From CALXCT01 sp964422185 (GTDB taxonomy: Bacteria; Bacillota; Clostridia; Oscillospirales; Oscillospiraceae), in contig CAYRAG010000012.1 of assembly GCA_964422185.1 (NCBI GenBank), forward strand, positions 1 through 40,378: a stretch of DNA of 40,378 nucleotides, read 5' to 3'. The notes beneath the pieces were generated by a model. The model was not told where the DNA came from. It worked only from the letters and a program-made list of their open reading frames with translations, and ran no database searches. Below, in pieces: positions 32,089 to 40,378 of this stretch; position 1 is the first letter of the stretch; the number at the start of each line of letters is the position of its first letter. Made by a program: the position numbers and the translations under genes.

Positions 32089-34068
32089 ATGGACGAAATC
32101 CAGGAGATGGAACAGCTGCGCAGGACACTCACTGAGCACAACTACCGCTATTATGTGCTGGACGACCCGACCGTCAGCGACTACGAGTACGACAGGATGC
32201 TGCGCCGTCTGGAGGAGCTGGAGGCAAAACATCCGGATCAGATCACGCCGGACTCTCCCACCCAGCGGGTGGGCGGCCAGGCCGCGGAGGGCTTCCCGGA
32301 GGTGGTTCACACCGTGCCGCTGGAGAGCCTGCAGGATGTCTTCTCCATGGAGGAGCTGGACGAGTTTGACCAGCGGATGCGCGGCGCCCTGGATCATGTG
32401 GAGTACATCGTGGAGCCGAAGGTGGACGGGCTGTCTATCGCCCTGGAGTATGAAAACGGCAGGTTCGTCCGCGGCGCCACCCGGGGCGACGGCCGCGTGG
32501 GGGAGGATGTCACCGGAAACCTGCGCACCATCCGGTCCATCCCGCTGCAGCTGGAGGGCGCCCCGGCGGGCACGCTCATCGTCCGGGGCGAGGTGTTTAT
32601 GCCGAAAGAGACTTTCGAGCGGCTCAACCGGGAGCGGGAGCTGAACGGGGAGAACCTGCTGGCCAACCCCCGCAACGCCGCGGCCGGATCCGTGCGCCAG
32701 CTGGATCCGAAAGTCGCCGCCGCCCGGGGCCTGGACATCCAGATCTTCAACATCCAGTACGCGGACGGCGTGAGTTTCCCCACGGACAGCCAGGCGCTGG
32801 ACTGGCTGCGGAACCTCCATTTCAAGGTGATCCCCTACCAGGTGGTGCGGACAGAGGCGGAGGCCGCGGAGTTTGTGCGGGCCATCGGGGAAGACCGGGA
32901 GCAGTTCCCGTTCGACATCGACGGCGCCGTGGTGAAGGTCAACGACCTGGCCCAGCGTGCGCAGCTGGGCAGTACGGCCAAGTTCCCCCGCTGGGCGGCC
33001 GCCTATAAATACCCCCCGGAGCAGAAGGAGAGCGTGGTGGAGGACATCGTGATCCAGGTGGGCCGCACCGGCGTGCTGACCCCGAAGGCCGCGATCCGTG
33101 CGGTGCGCCTCGCGGGCACCACCGTCACCAGCGCCACGCTGCACAACCAGGACTATATCACGGAAAAGGACATCCGCGTCGGGGACACCGTCCTGGTGCG
33201 GAAAGCGGGGGAGATCATCCCGGAGATCGTCTCCGTGGTGAAAGAAAAGCGGCCGGCGGACGCGGTGCCGTACCGGTTCCCGGATCGCTGCCCCGTGTGC
33301 GGGGCGCCGGTGGCCCGGGACGAGGACGGCGTGCACATCCGGTGCACCGGCGCGGAATGCCCCGCCCAGCTGCTGCGCAATCTCACCCATTTCGCCTCCC
33401 GGGACGCCATGGATATTGACGGCCTGGGGCCCGCGGTCATCGAGACACTGGTGAGCGCGGATCTGGTGCACTCCCCGGCGGATCTGTACCGCCTGAAAGA
33501 GGAGGATGTGGCCGGCCTGAACCGGATGGGGAAGAAATCCGCCCAGAACCTCATCGCATCCATCGCACGCTCCCGGGAGAATGACCTGTCCCGGCTTCTG
33601 TACGCCCTGGGCATCCGTCAGGTGGGGCAGAGAGCCGGCCAGGCGCTGGCGGCGCACTTTGGCAGCATGGACGCACTGCTGGCCGCGACCCGGGAGGAGC
33701 TGACCGAGATCCCGGATATCGGGGACATCACGGCCGGATTCATCCTGGACTGGCTGCACAGCGAGCAGGGTGCGCATCTCATCGAGGAGCTGCGGGAGGT
33801 GGGCGTGAATATGCTCTCCAGGGCCGAGCCGGTAGGAGACCGGCTGGCCGGCCAGACCTTTGTGCTGACCGGCGAGCTGTCCGCTTTCACCCGGAAAGAG
33901 GCGGGGGAGCGGATCGAGGCGCTGGGCGGCAAAGTCTCGTCCTCGGTCTCCAGAAAGACCACTTATGTCATCGCCGGCGAGGCCCCCGGCTCCAAACTGC
34001 GCAAGGCGCAGGAGCTGGGCGTAACCGTGCTGGGCGAGGCGGAATTTCTCGCCCTGCTGGGGCAATAG
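32089..34068 (+). CDS. ligA: NAD-dependent DNA ligase
   Basis: The product is a 659-residue LigA, which seals nicks in replication and repair with NAD+. Domain order is complete: Ia (YYVLDDPTVSDYEYD), the adenylation domain with catalytic Lys111 in EPKVDG, the OB fold, a four-Cys zinc finger (CPVC...CTGAEC, about 402-430), HhH repeats (RQVGQRAGQALAAHFGS and related) and a C-terminal BRCT domain (GQTFVLTGELSAFTR). The ATG at 32089 has AACGGAGGAA upstream. A 77-base gap separates it from the preceding PLP enzyme, so read-through transcription is likely. Confidence 0.97.
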   Translation: MDEIQEMEQLRRTLTEHNYRYYVLDDPTVSDYEYDRMLRRLEELEAKHPDQITPDSPTQRVGGQAAEGFPEVVHTVPLESLQDVFSMEELDEFDQRMRGALDHVEYIVEPKVDGLSIALEYENGRFVRGATRGDGRVGEDVTGNLRTIRSIPLQLEGAPAGTLIVRGEVFMPKETFERLNRERELNGENLLANPRNAAAGSVRQLDPKVAAARGLDIQIFNIQYADGVSFPTDSQALDWLRNLHFKVIPYQVVRTEAEAAEFVRAIGEDREQFPFDIDGAVVKVNDLAQRAQLGSTAKFPRWAAAYKYPPEQKESVVEDIVIQVGRTGVLTPKAAIRAVRLAGTTVTSATLHNQDYITEKDIRVGDTVLVRKAGEIIPEIVSVVKEKRPADAVPYRFPDRCPVCGAPVARDEDGVHIRCTGAECPAQLLRNLTHFASRDAMDIDGLGPAVIETLVSADLVHSPADLYRLKEEDVAGLNRMGKKSAQNLIASIARSRENDLSRLLYALGIRQVGQRAGQALAAHFGSMDALLAATREELTEIPDIGDITAGFILDWLHSEQGAHLIEELREVGVNMLSRAEPVGDRLAGQTFVLTGELSAFTRKEAGERIEALGGKVSSSVSRKTTYVIAGEAPGSKLRKAQELGVTVLGEAEFLALLGQ

Positions 34069-34082
34069 GGGAGGACTGCGCC

Positions 34083-35261
34083 ATGGAGATTCAGTTTGCC
34101 AGAAGAATGGACCACTTTGAGCCGGGCATTTTCAATGTGCTGGACGACAGGAAAAACGAGCTGATCCGGCAGGGGAGGACGATCTGCAATCTGTCCATCG
34201 GCACGCCGGACTTCCTGCCCGAGCCCCATATCGTCCGCGCCATGACCGAGGCGGCGGCGGATCCGAACAACTACCGGTACTCCCTGACAGAGCTTCCCGA
34301 GCTGATTGAGGCCGTCCAGGGCTGGTACCGGCGGCGGTACGGGGTGGAACTGGCGCGGGACGAGATCATGGCCGTGTACGGCTCCCAGGAGGGGCTGACC
34401 CACATCGGCCTGACGCTGTGCGACCCCGGGGACATCGCGCTGGTGCCCAACCCGGGCTATCCCATCTTTGAGATCGGCCCCAGGCTGAGCGGCGCGAAAA
34501 TCGTGTACTACGACCTGCTGCCGGAGCGCGGCTACCTGCCGGATCTGTCCGCCATTCCGGAGGAGACCGCCCGGGCCGCCAGATTCATGGTGGTGTCCTA
34601 TCCCATGAACCCGCTGTGCGTCACGGCGCCGGACAGCTTCTACCAGGAGCTGATCGCGTTCGCGCAGCGGTATCACATCGTCATCATCCATGACAACGCC
34701 TACTCCGAGATCATCTACGACGGCCGGGTCGGGGGATCGTTTCTGCGGTTCCCCGGCGCCCGGGAGGTGGGCGTGGAGTTTAACTCCCTGTCCAAGACCT
34801 ACAACCTCACCGGCGCACGCATCTCCTTCGTCCTGGGCAACCGGGAGGTGGTCAGCCGGTTCCGCCGGCTCCGCTCCCAGATCGACTACGGCATTTTCTA
34901 TCCCGTCCAGTACGCGGCCATCGCCGCCCTGAACGGCCCCCAGGACAGTGTGGCGCGAAACCGTGCGGAATACCAGGCCAGGCGGGACGCCCTGTGCGGC
35001 GGCTTCCGATCCATCGGCTGGAATGTCCCGGACAGCCAGGGCAGCATGTTCGTCTGGGCGCCTCTGCCGGAGGGGTACACCAACTCCGTGGACTTCTGCT
35101 ACGAGCTTCTGGATCGCGCCGGCCTGCTGTGCACGCCCGGCTCCGCATTCGGTACGCTGGGGGAGGGCCATGTCCGGTTCGCCCTCGTGCGGCCCGTGCC
35201 GGTGATCCGGGAGGCGGTGGAGTCCGTGCGCCGCAGCGGCATCCTGAGCCGGGGCGCCTGA
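34083..35261 (+). CDS. Class I/II aminotransferase (DapL-like)
   Basis: The product is a 392-residue PLP aminotransferase of fold type I. Landmarks are NLSIGTPDFLPEP near the N-terminus, NPGYPIFEIG, the Asp of HDNAYSEIIYDG that binds the pyridine nitrogen, the Schiff-base Lys in NSLSKTYNLTGARISF and a final GEGHVRFALV with the substrate-binding Arg. The overall pattern resembles LL-diaminopimelate or related aminotransferases, but members of this subgroup vary in substrate, so only the reaction class is secure. GGGGAGGA precedes the ATG; it is 14 bases from the ligA stop and likely the last gene of the murD operon. Confidence 0.88.
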   Translation: MEIQFARRMDHFEPGIFNVLDDRKNELIRQGRTICNLSIGTPDFLPEPHIVRAMTEAAADPNNYRYSLTELPELIEAVQGWYRRRYGVELARDEIMAVYGSQEGLTHIGLTLCDPGDIALVPNPGYPIFEIGPRLSGAKIVYYDLLPERGYLPDLSAIPEETARAARFMVVSYPMNPLCVTAPDSFYQELIAFAQRYHIVIIHDNAYSEIIYDGRVGGSFLRFPGAREVGVEFNSLSKTYNLTGARISFVLGNREVVSRFRRLRSQIDYGIFYPVQYAAIAALNGPQDSVARNRAEYQARRDALCGGFRSIGWNVPDSQGSMFVWAPLPEGYTNSVDFCYELLDRAGLLCTPGSAFGTLGEGHVRFALVRPVPVIREAVESVRRSGILSRGA

Positions 35262-35626
35262 GCGGTTCTCCGCTTCGTTCCCCCGTCAGGCGGGGATGCG
35301 GCAGGTCACCGTGTCCCCGCTCTCTTTCTGCCCGAACCGCCGCTGGAGAACGCGAGAAAGGAAACAGCCTTAAAGGAAATTTGCCCGTCAGGGACACCGC
35401 GAAGCGGGGCGCCGGGCGGATTCCGCCCTGAAATTTGAATGACCATACGGCCAAACTTGCAAAAATGAAGAGAGCGCCACTGAAAAATGCCGGAATTTAT
35501 GGCGCCAGGCAGGGAAAATTTGAATAAACAGGAGACGCTGTTTTCAGAAAAAATCATTTTGCTATTGAAAAGGGCTTATGAGGGCGCTATAATACGCTTA
35601 TCACTTGATTGGAGGATTGATACACC
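35262..35626. other. Intergenic region before the TRAP transporter
   Basis: There is no gene here. Just after the aminotransferase are CCCCG-TCAGG-CGGGG (35281-35295) and GGGCGG-ATT-CCGCCC (35414-35428), hairpins with only weak T runs that may end the upstream operon. Near the end, GCGCCA...TGGCGC can pair around AAAT/ATTT. The sequence AAATTTGAAT occurs twice (35431 and 35515). The promoter of the transporter follows at 35565-35593. Confidence 0.5.
35565..35593 (+). promoter_or_regulatory. Promoter of the TRAP transporter genes
   Basis: TTGAAA (35565-35570), exactly 17 bases, TATAAT (35588-35593), with the ATG at 35627. Confidence 0.75.
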
Positions 35627-36703
35627 ATGAAAAAGAAACTGGCTGCGGTTCTGGCCGTAGTACTGTCCTTCACATTTCTGCTGAGTGCCTGCGGTGGCGG
35701 CGGCGGTTCTGAGTCTCCCGCCCCCAGTGACAGCGCGCCGGCCGCGCCCAGCGAGAGCGCCAGCAGCGAGCCCGCGCCCAGCGAGAGCTCCGGCGGCGGC
35801 AGCGGCGATGTGACCGCGTCCCTGTCCATTGGCACCGGCGGCGCCTCCGGCACCTATTATGCGTACGCCGGCGTGCTCGCCACTTTCCTGGGCCAGAACT
35901 CCGGCATCAACATCACCGTGAACGAGACCGGCGGCTCCGCCGCCAACATCACCGGGATTGACACCGGCCTGTATGACCTCGCCACTGTCCAGTCCGATGT
36001 GCTCAGCTATGCGTACAACGGCACGAACACCTACGAGGAGACCGGCGCTGTGCAGAGCTTCGTCGCGCTGGCCGCTCTGTACGCCGAGACCGTGCAGATG
36101 GTCACCTGCAACGAGAGCATCAAGTCCGTGGAAGACATGCGCGGCAAGAGCGTGTGCGTCGGCGATGTGGGCTCCGGTACCTACTACAATACCGTGGATA
36201 TCCTGGCCGCCTACGGCATGACCCTGGATGACATCAATCCCGTGTACCAGTCTTTCGCCGACTCCGCGGAGAGCCTGAAAGACGGCAAGATTGATGTCGC
36301 GGTCGTCACCGCAGGCGCCCCCACCCCCGCCATCACCGACCTGGCCTCCAGCAAGAGCGTGTATCTGATCACCATTGACGACGAGCACATGCAGTCTCTG
36401 CTGGCCAACTCCCCCTGGTACGCCTCTTTCACCATCCCCGCCGGCACCTACAACGGCTTTGACGAGGACTGCACCACCATCACGACCAAGGCGACCCTGA
36501 TCGCCCGCGCCGATATCGACGACGATGTGGCCTACACCATTGTATCCACCATCTTCGAGAACAAAGACGCGATCGCCGCGCTGCACAGCAAGGGCGCGGA
36601 GCTGGATCTGACCTTCGCCACAGAAGGCATCAACGCTCCGTTCTCCGCCGGCGCCGCCCGCTACTTCAGCGAGAAAGGCATCACGGTAGAGACCGCGCAG
36701 TAA
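35627..36703 (+). CDS. TAXI-family TRAP transporter solute-binding lipoprotein
   Basis: The product is 358 residues. A signal peptide ends in the lipobox LLSAC, so Cys22 is lipidated and the mature protein is tethered outside the cell membrane. A flexible Gly/Ser/Pro/Ala linker (about 23-60) follows. The binding domain begins LSIGTGGASGTYYAYAG, the hallmark of the TAXI group, and continues with ETGGSAANITGIDTGLYDLATVQSDV. TAXI proteins bind carboxylated compounds, but the ligand cannot be read here. GGAGG precedes the ATG. It is separated from the permease gene by a hairpin that could keep its message more abundant. Confidence 0.92.
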   Translation: MKKKLAAVLAVVLSFTFLLSACGGGGGSESPAPSDSAPAAPSESASSEPAPSESSGGGSGDVTASLSIGTGGASGTYYAYAGVLATFLGQNSGINITVNETGGSAANITGIDTGLYDLATVQSDVLSYAYNGTNTYEETGAVQSFVALAALYAETVQMVTCNESIKSVEDMRGKSVCVGDVGSGTYYNTVDILAAYGMTLDDINPVYQSFADSAESLKDGKIDVAVVTAGAPTPAITDLASSKSVYLITIDDEHMQSLLANSPWYASFTIPAGTYNGFDEDCTTITTKATLIARADIDDDVAYTIVSTIFENKDAIAALHSKGAELDLTFATEGINAPFSAGAARYFSEKGITVETAQ

Positions 36704-36732
36704 GCCGTTGAGCGCTTATTCCAGCATTTTCC

Positions 36733-36762
36733 GGAGTGCCGCGTATTCCAGCGCGGCACTCC
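36733..36762 (+). terminator. Intercistronic hairpin between binding protein and permease
   Basis: GGAGTGCCGCG (36733-36743) pairs perfectly with CGCGGCACTCC (36752-36762) across an eight-base loop. It is followed by CCCTGTTTTC, so it could act as a leaky terminator or a 3' stabiliser of the upstream message. Confidence 0.6.
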
Positions 36763-36842
36763 CCCTGTTTTCTCATGGCCATGAGGGGACAGTGGAGATC
36801 ACGGCTGTGCGGATGTTCCGCACATAGTCTGGAGGTAACCGT

Positions 36843-38849
36843 ATGGCCCTGTTTAAGAAGAAAGAACAGCCCGTTCCCCCTGAGGAGTCGGCAAAGATTG
36901 AGGGCGACTCCACCGATATCGCCTCCGATGTAGAAGAAATCATGAAGAAATACGACCGGGAATCCAATGTCCGGGCGTGGGAGGGCAAACCGAAGATTGT
37001 CGTGGACGCAGTACTCGCCGCGTTCTCTCTGTTTGCCATCTGCGTGACGCTGTTCTTCACCTGGATGGACCTGGTTCGTTATCCCTCATTTGTGGCCTGT
37101 ATCCTCATCATCGGCTACCTGACCTACCCGGTGAAGAAAGGGTACCAGCGGGTCAACCACATTCCGTGGTTTGACTGGGTTTTGATGATCGCGGGCGCGG
37201 GCGCATTCTTTTATGTGGTGTTCAACGCCCAGGATCTGACGATCCGCCTGGGAACCATGAATATCCGGAGCTATGAGATCATCATCGGCATTATCGGACT
37301 GATTGCGGTCATTGAGCTGTGCCGCCGGAGCGTGGGTATCCCAATCCTTTGCGTCGCCGCGGCGTTCCTGGTGTACGCGCTCTTCTACTACTGCGTCACC
37401 CGGGATCTGGGCATCATGAAAGCAATCAACCAGGTGGTCATCAATCTGTTCTATCTGACCAACGGTGTGCTCACGACGCCAATCCAGGTGTGCGCCAAAT
37501 TCATCGTGGTGTTTGTCATCTTCGGCGCTTTCCTGGAGCGCACCGGCATCTCCGATTTCTTCATCAGTCTTGCCAACTGCGTGGCGGGCTCCGCCTCCGG
37601 CGGCCCGGCAAAAGTCGCCGTCATCTCCTCCGCGCTGTGCGGCATGGTGTCCGGATCCTCCGTGGGCAACACCGTGACCACCGGTTCCGTCACCATCCCC
37701 ATGATGAAGCGGACCGGCTACAAGCCCGAATTCGCCGGCGCCGTGGAAGCGGCTGCCTCCACAGGCGGCCAGATCATGCCGCCCATCATGGGCGCGGCGG
37801 CATTCCTCATGGCGGAGTACACCTCCACGCCGTATTCCGTCATCATCGTCACCGCCATCCTGCCCGCGGTGCTGTACTTCACCGGCATCTTCATCTCCGT
37901 TCATCTGGAGGCCAAGAAGCTGGGCCTGAAAGGGATTCCCAGGGAGGAACTTCCCAAATTCACTCAGCTGCTTCCCAAGAGCTACCTGCTCATCCCGCTG
38001 GTGGTTCTGGTGGTTCTGGTCGCCAACGGCACCAGAACGATGGCGTTCTCCGCTTCCGTGGCGATTGTCCTGGCGGTCATCGTGGGCGCGTTCAACAAAG
38101 ACAAGCGCATGACGCCCAAAGTCTTCTTTGACGCGCTGGCCAGCGGCGCCAAGAGCTGCATCTCCGTCGCGGCGGCCTGCGGCATCGCCGGTGTCATCGC
38201 CGGCTGCATCACCATGACGGGCCTGGCGTCCAAGCTCATCACCGCCATCGTCACCATCTCCGGCGACCGCCTGATCGTCGCCCTGTTCCTGACCATGCTG
38301 TGCTGCATCGTGCTGGGCATGGGCGTCCCCACCACGGCGAACTACTGCATCATGGCCTCCACCTGTGCGCCCATTTTGATCCAGATGAATGTCCCCGCGC
38401 TGGCGGCGCACTTCTTTGTCTTCTACTTCGGCATCGTCGCGGACATCACCCCGCCGGTGGCCCTGGCGGCTTACGCGGGATCCGCAATCGCGAAGTCATC
38501 GCCCATGAAGACGGCATTCACTGCCACGAAACTGGCAATCGCCGCGTTTATTGTGCCGTATGTCTTCGCGCTGAACCCGGCCATGCTGTTAATCGACACC
38601 ACGCCTCTGGAGGTCATCCAGATCGTAATCACTTCACTGGTCGGCATTTTTGGCGTCTCCGCGGGCCTGTGCGGCTACATGCTGCGCCATATGAATCCGA
38701 TCCTGCGGATTTTGAGCGTCATTGGCGGCCTGACCCTGATCATCCCGGGCCTGGCTACCGACCTGATCGGCGTAGTCATCATCGGCGGCATCATCCTTCT
38801 TCAGGTATTCGAAAACAGGAGACAGCAGACCCCGAAGCAGAGCGCGTGA
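36843..38849 (+). CDS. TRAP transporter fused permease (DctQM type)
   Basis: The product is a 668-residue membrane protein with a soluble charged N-terminus (about 1-55). A small-subunit-like region of hydrophobic helices (about 55-165) follows, then the large DctM-like domain with SGSSVGNTVTTGSVTIPMMKRTGYKPEFAGAVEAAASTGGQIMPPIMGAAAFLMAEYT, the family's conserved loop. Fusion of the two membrane subunits is usual in TAXI systems. With the preceding lipoprotein it forms a secondary transporter driven by an ion gradient, plausibly the Na+ gradient to which HppA may contribute (inference). The ATG at 36843 follows CTGGAGGT. Terminator at 38853-38900. Confidence 0.93.
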   Translation: MALFKKKEQPVPPEESAKIEGDSTDIASDVEEIMKKYDRESNVRAWEGKPKIVVDAVLAAFSLFAICVTLFFTWMDLVRYPSFVACILIIGYLTYPVKKGYQRVNHIPWFDWVLMIAGAGAFFYVVFNAQDLTIRLGTMNIRSYEIIIGIIGLIAVIELCRRSVGIPILCVAAAFLVYALFYYCVTRDLGIMKAINQVVINLFYLTNGVLTTPIQVCAKFIVVFVIFGAFLERTGISDFFISLANCVAGSASGGPAKVAVISSALCGMVSGSSVGNTVTTGSVTIPMMKRTGYKPEFAGAVEAAASTGGQIMPPIMGAAAFLMAEYTSTPYSVIIVTAILPAVLYFTGIFISVHLEAKKLGLKGIPREELPKFTQLLPKSYLLIPLVVLVVLVANGTRTMAFSASVAIVLAVIVGAFNKDKRMTPKVFFDALASGAKSCISVAAACGIAGVIAGCITMTGLASKLITAIVTISGDRLIVALFLTMLCCIVLGMGVPTTANYCIMASTCAPILIQMNVPALAAHFFVFYFGIVADITPPVALAAYAGSAIAKSSPMKTAFTATKLAIAAFIVPYVFALNPAMLLIDTTPLEVIQIVITSLVGIFGVSAGLCGYMLRHMNPILRILSVIGGLTLIIPGLATDLIGVVIIGGIILLQVFENRRQQTPKQSA

Positions 38850-38852
38850 GCG

Positions 38853-38900
38853 TGACAAAACGAGAGACCTGGACTTGCGTCCGGGTCTCTCGTTTTGTCA
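38853..38900 (+). terminator. Strong terminator after the TRAP permease
   Basis: TGACAAAACGAGAGACC and its exact complement GGTCTCTCGTTTTGTCA form a 17-base perfect stem, with an inner GGAC/GTCC pairing. It starts four bases after the permease stop. Confidence 0.9.
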
Positions 38901-39093
38901 GGCTGAATGGAAAGTGGCGCATACCCAAAAGCTGCGAAGTACCTTCTGACCATAGCACGATACAGCATCCGCCGGAGTCTGACAGGAGCGGTCACCCCCA
39001 CCATCTGCGAATGTGATACTCAACGGAGCAGGCAGGTTACTCCATATCGCCCTGCGCATTTGGATATCAGATACGAATTTTCGGTTTATGTTA

Positions 39094-39699
39094 TTAATAA
39101 CTCAACAATGAGAACATTTTTTCCTTTTTGTCGTATTTGTAAAGATAGCCTAAGTCCCATACCGCATCTCCAATAGATGCATGTTCAGAGGTACGCACAT
39201 ACAGTTCGTTTTGGGAGACCGGGAGGCTTTCATAAACTTCTTTCACGCGGCTGGCAACATTTTCACAGCTGTAGTACACATCCTCTCCTCTTATCCATAA
39301 TCCATCGTCCATGATATCGATTACGCGAACACGGCTTGACTCATCAGATTCCAGGAATATTGGGTTACTGTTACCTCCGTTAGCCATGTTGGAAAGTATG
39401 AGACGATAGCGGGGATGCAGGAAAAAGGTGGTAGGCCATTTCTGCTTTGGCAGGCTATTCAGCAGATCTTTTACAGCGTCAGCTTTCATTTTCTGCAATG
39501 GGAGATATCTCTGGTCAAAGTTGATGCTGCGCCATACACCGGTTTCCAGATCCTGTATCGTCTCGCAACTGCAGTAATCATACGCAATGAGTGGCTCCTG
39601 CGACTTCATCCATAGCCATCTTGCCATGAAAATACCAATGAGCAGGATGAGAATCAGGGATACAATCAGGCAGATTTTCCTCTTTTTGCTTGATTTCAT
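39094..39699 (-). CDS. Membrane-anchored hypothetical protein
   Basis: The product is 201 residues. A basic start (MKSSKKRK) precedes one transmembrane helix (about 9-30: ICLIVSLILILLIGIFMARWLW), and the remaining 170 residues are likely outside the cell. This is a type II or signal-anchor arrangement. The outer part has two nearby cysteines (YDYCSCETI) and one later (YYSCENV), which could form disulfides. I do not recognise a family. Codon use is far more AT-rich than in the genes before 38850, indicating recent acquisition. AGGAAGAG precedes the ATG. No partner gene is visible. Confidence 0.7.
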   Translation of the reverse strand: MKSSKKRKICLIVSLILILLIGIFMARWLWMKSQEPLIAYDYCSCETIQDLETGVWRSINFDQRYLPLQKMKADAVKDLLNSLPKQKWPTTFFLHPRYRLILSNMANGGNSNPIFLESDESSRVRVIDIMDDGLWIRGEDVYYSCENVASRVKEVYESLPVSQNELYVRTSEHASIGDAVWDLGYLYKYDKKEKMFSLLSY

Positions 39700-40175
39700 A
39701 ACTACTCTTCCTAATAAGTTCGAATATTTGTAAATTATGCATATTTCAGCAATATGTTAGATGTTCATCGCTTGCCCAAAAAGATGTTGAATGCCCGCGA
39801 TGCTTGTACATGAGGCGAGACATAGAAAGCTTCCGCAAATACTCAATAAAATTAACTTTCTCAGTCTGGTGTAATGGTGAAAGCATCATCAAACAGAGCA
39901 AGGCCACTTGAACCTTAACACCAAGGCGCACCCCAACAGTGGACGCGAAAATGTTTGGCCTTACTGCCGTGTGCAATGCGGGGAGTACGACCAGAAGGGC
40001 GGCGAGCCCTAGTGTCTGGAGAGGATTGGGCTTAACTGGGGTAATCGGTGAAATTGCGTGCCCCATACACCGTATCGATGGATCGGAGTACTGTGTTGTC
40101 GCCGATATTCCATAGTCTTATCCGAGCTTCAGGTTAATAAGGGACTTACAACATATAAATTTCGTTTGTGTTAAC
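39700..40175. other. AT-richer accessory DNA without a supportable gene
   Basis: The only long frame (minus, 40066-39746, 106 codons, starting MGHAISPITPVKPNP) has no ribosome-binding site. Its N-terminal half is hydrophobic (LGLAALLVVLPAL, VALLCLMMLS). It could be a fragment of a membrane protein, but I cannot name it. The rest is probably debris around the IS3-type remnant that follows. Confidence 0.4.
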
Positions 40176-40378
40176 TCATGGTACAAGTGCCATAGTTGTG
40201 TTACTCGAGGCTGTTCCAGTTGTCAGGTGGAATAAAGTGAACCCCTTTGTCAGGTAGGGGTATATAGGGTTGCCTGGTTGCTGCTGGCTGGTATTCTGGC
40301 GAGGATAGAAGGCCTGTATCCCAATTTCCCGCATATGCCTGGCGACCGTTTTGTGATTTATGTCAATGCCATAATCTC
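40176..40378 (-). pseudogene. IS3-family transposase (OrfB) fragment, runs off the window
   Basis: Read on the minus strand from the window edge, the frame gives YGIDINHKTVARHMREIGIQ, then AFYPRQNTSQ and PIYPYLTKG. This matches the helix-turn-helix to pre-catalytic segment of IS3-group (IS150-like) transposases (NHKTVxRLMRExGIQAxYP...YPYL). The resemblance stops after YPYLTKG (about 40245), and the frame closes at TGA 40176. The rest of the protein upstream lies beyond the window and the catalytic DDE core is missing downstream, so it is a truncated relic. Confidence 0.7.

Noticed and set aside
36733..36762. Full terminator ending the TAXI gene as a separate transcription unit
   Set aside because: The T tract is interrupted and distant, and I see no promoter before the permease, so partial termination or message protection fits better.
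39746..40066. Membrane protein such as an ECF-type transporter subunit
   Set aside because: Only vague hydrophobicity supports it, there is no ribosome-binding site, and the C-terminal half does not fit a membrane domain.

Overview
The window looks like chromosome of a GC-rich, anaerobic Bacillota, most likely a gut-type Clostridia (Oscillospirales-like). The reasons are strong Shine-Dalgarno sites in GC-rich DNA, the phoH-ybeY-era-recO gene order, an NAD-dependent DNA ligase, a K+-dependent membrane pyrophosphatase, tandem M42 peptidases and a TAXI-type TRAP transporter. A run of exactly 100 N at 31360-31459 shows that it comes from a scaffolded draft assembly. This placement is inferred from gene content only. 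I found no rRNA, tRNA, CRISPR array or prophage.

Layout. 1-780: a small acidic hypothetical protein with a structured leader. 788-4153 (minus): an aconitase-superfamily hydratase followed by a UroD/MtaA-type methyltransferase. 4154-5114: gene-poor DNA with a repeated 9-12 base motif and a broken ORF. 5115-10243 (minus): hppA, trkH and trkA, a cation-handling group in which a K+-dependent pyrophosphatase sits beside a Trk K+ uptake system. 10457-12641 (plus): a transposase-derived ORF that seems to lack its first catalytic residue, then uridine phosphorylase. 12749-14251 (minus): gltX. 14477-21567 (plus): a small Cys-rich protein, phoH, a decayed ISAzo13-type transposase with an in-frame stop, an SRPBCC protein, ybeY, era, recO, an arylamine N-acetyltransferase and a DUF1275 membrane protein. 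21683-25277 (minus): ftsH and an apparently intact IS4/IS1634-like transposase. 25555-26214: an AlkZ-related protein.

26434-35261 (plus) is a tight operon: murD, three different M42 metallopeptidases, a methionine gamma-lyase-family PLP enzyme broken by the assembly gap, ligA and a class I/II aminotransferase. 35627-38849 is a TAXI lipoprotein plus fused TRAP permease with its own promoter, an intercistronic hairpin and a strong terminator. After about 38900 the base composition becomes AT-richer and the content accessory: a membrane-anchored hypothetical protein, unreadable debris and an IS3-type transposase fragment running off the end.

Most of the window is core metabolism and genome maintenance, and I see no convincing new multi-gene defence or mobile system. 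The observations most worth following are the transposase-derived ORF at 10457, the repeated TTACATAAT motif, the hydratase/methyltransferase pair, the stop-interrupted IS inside the phoH-ybeY operon, the three-peptidase plus PLP-enzyme cluster, and the accessory right end.
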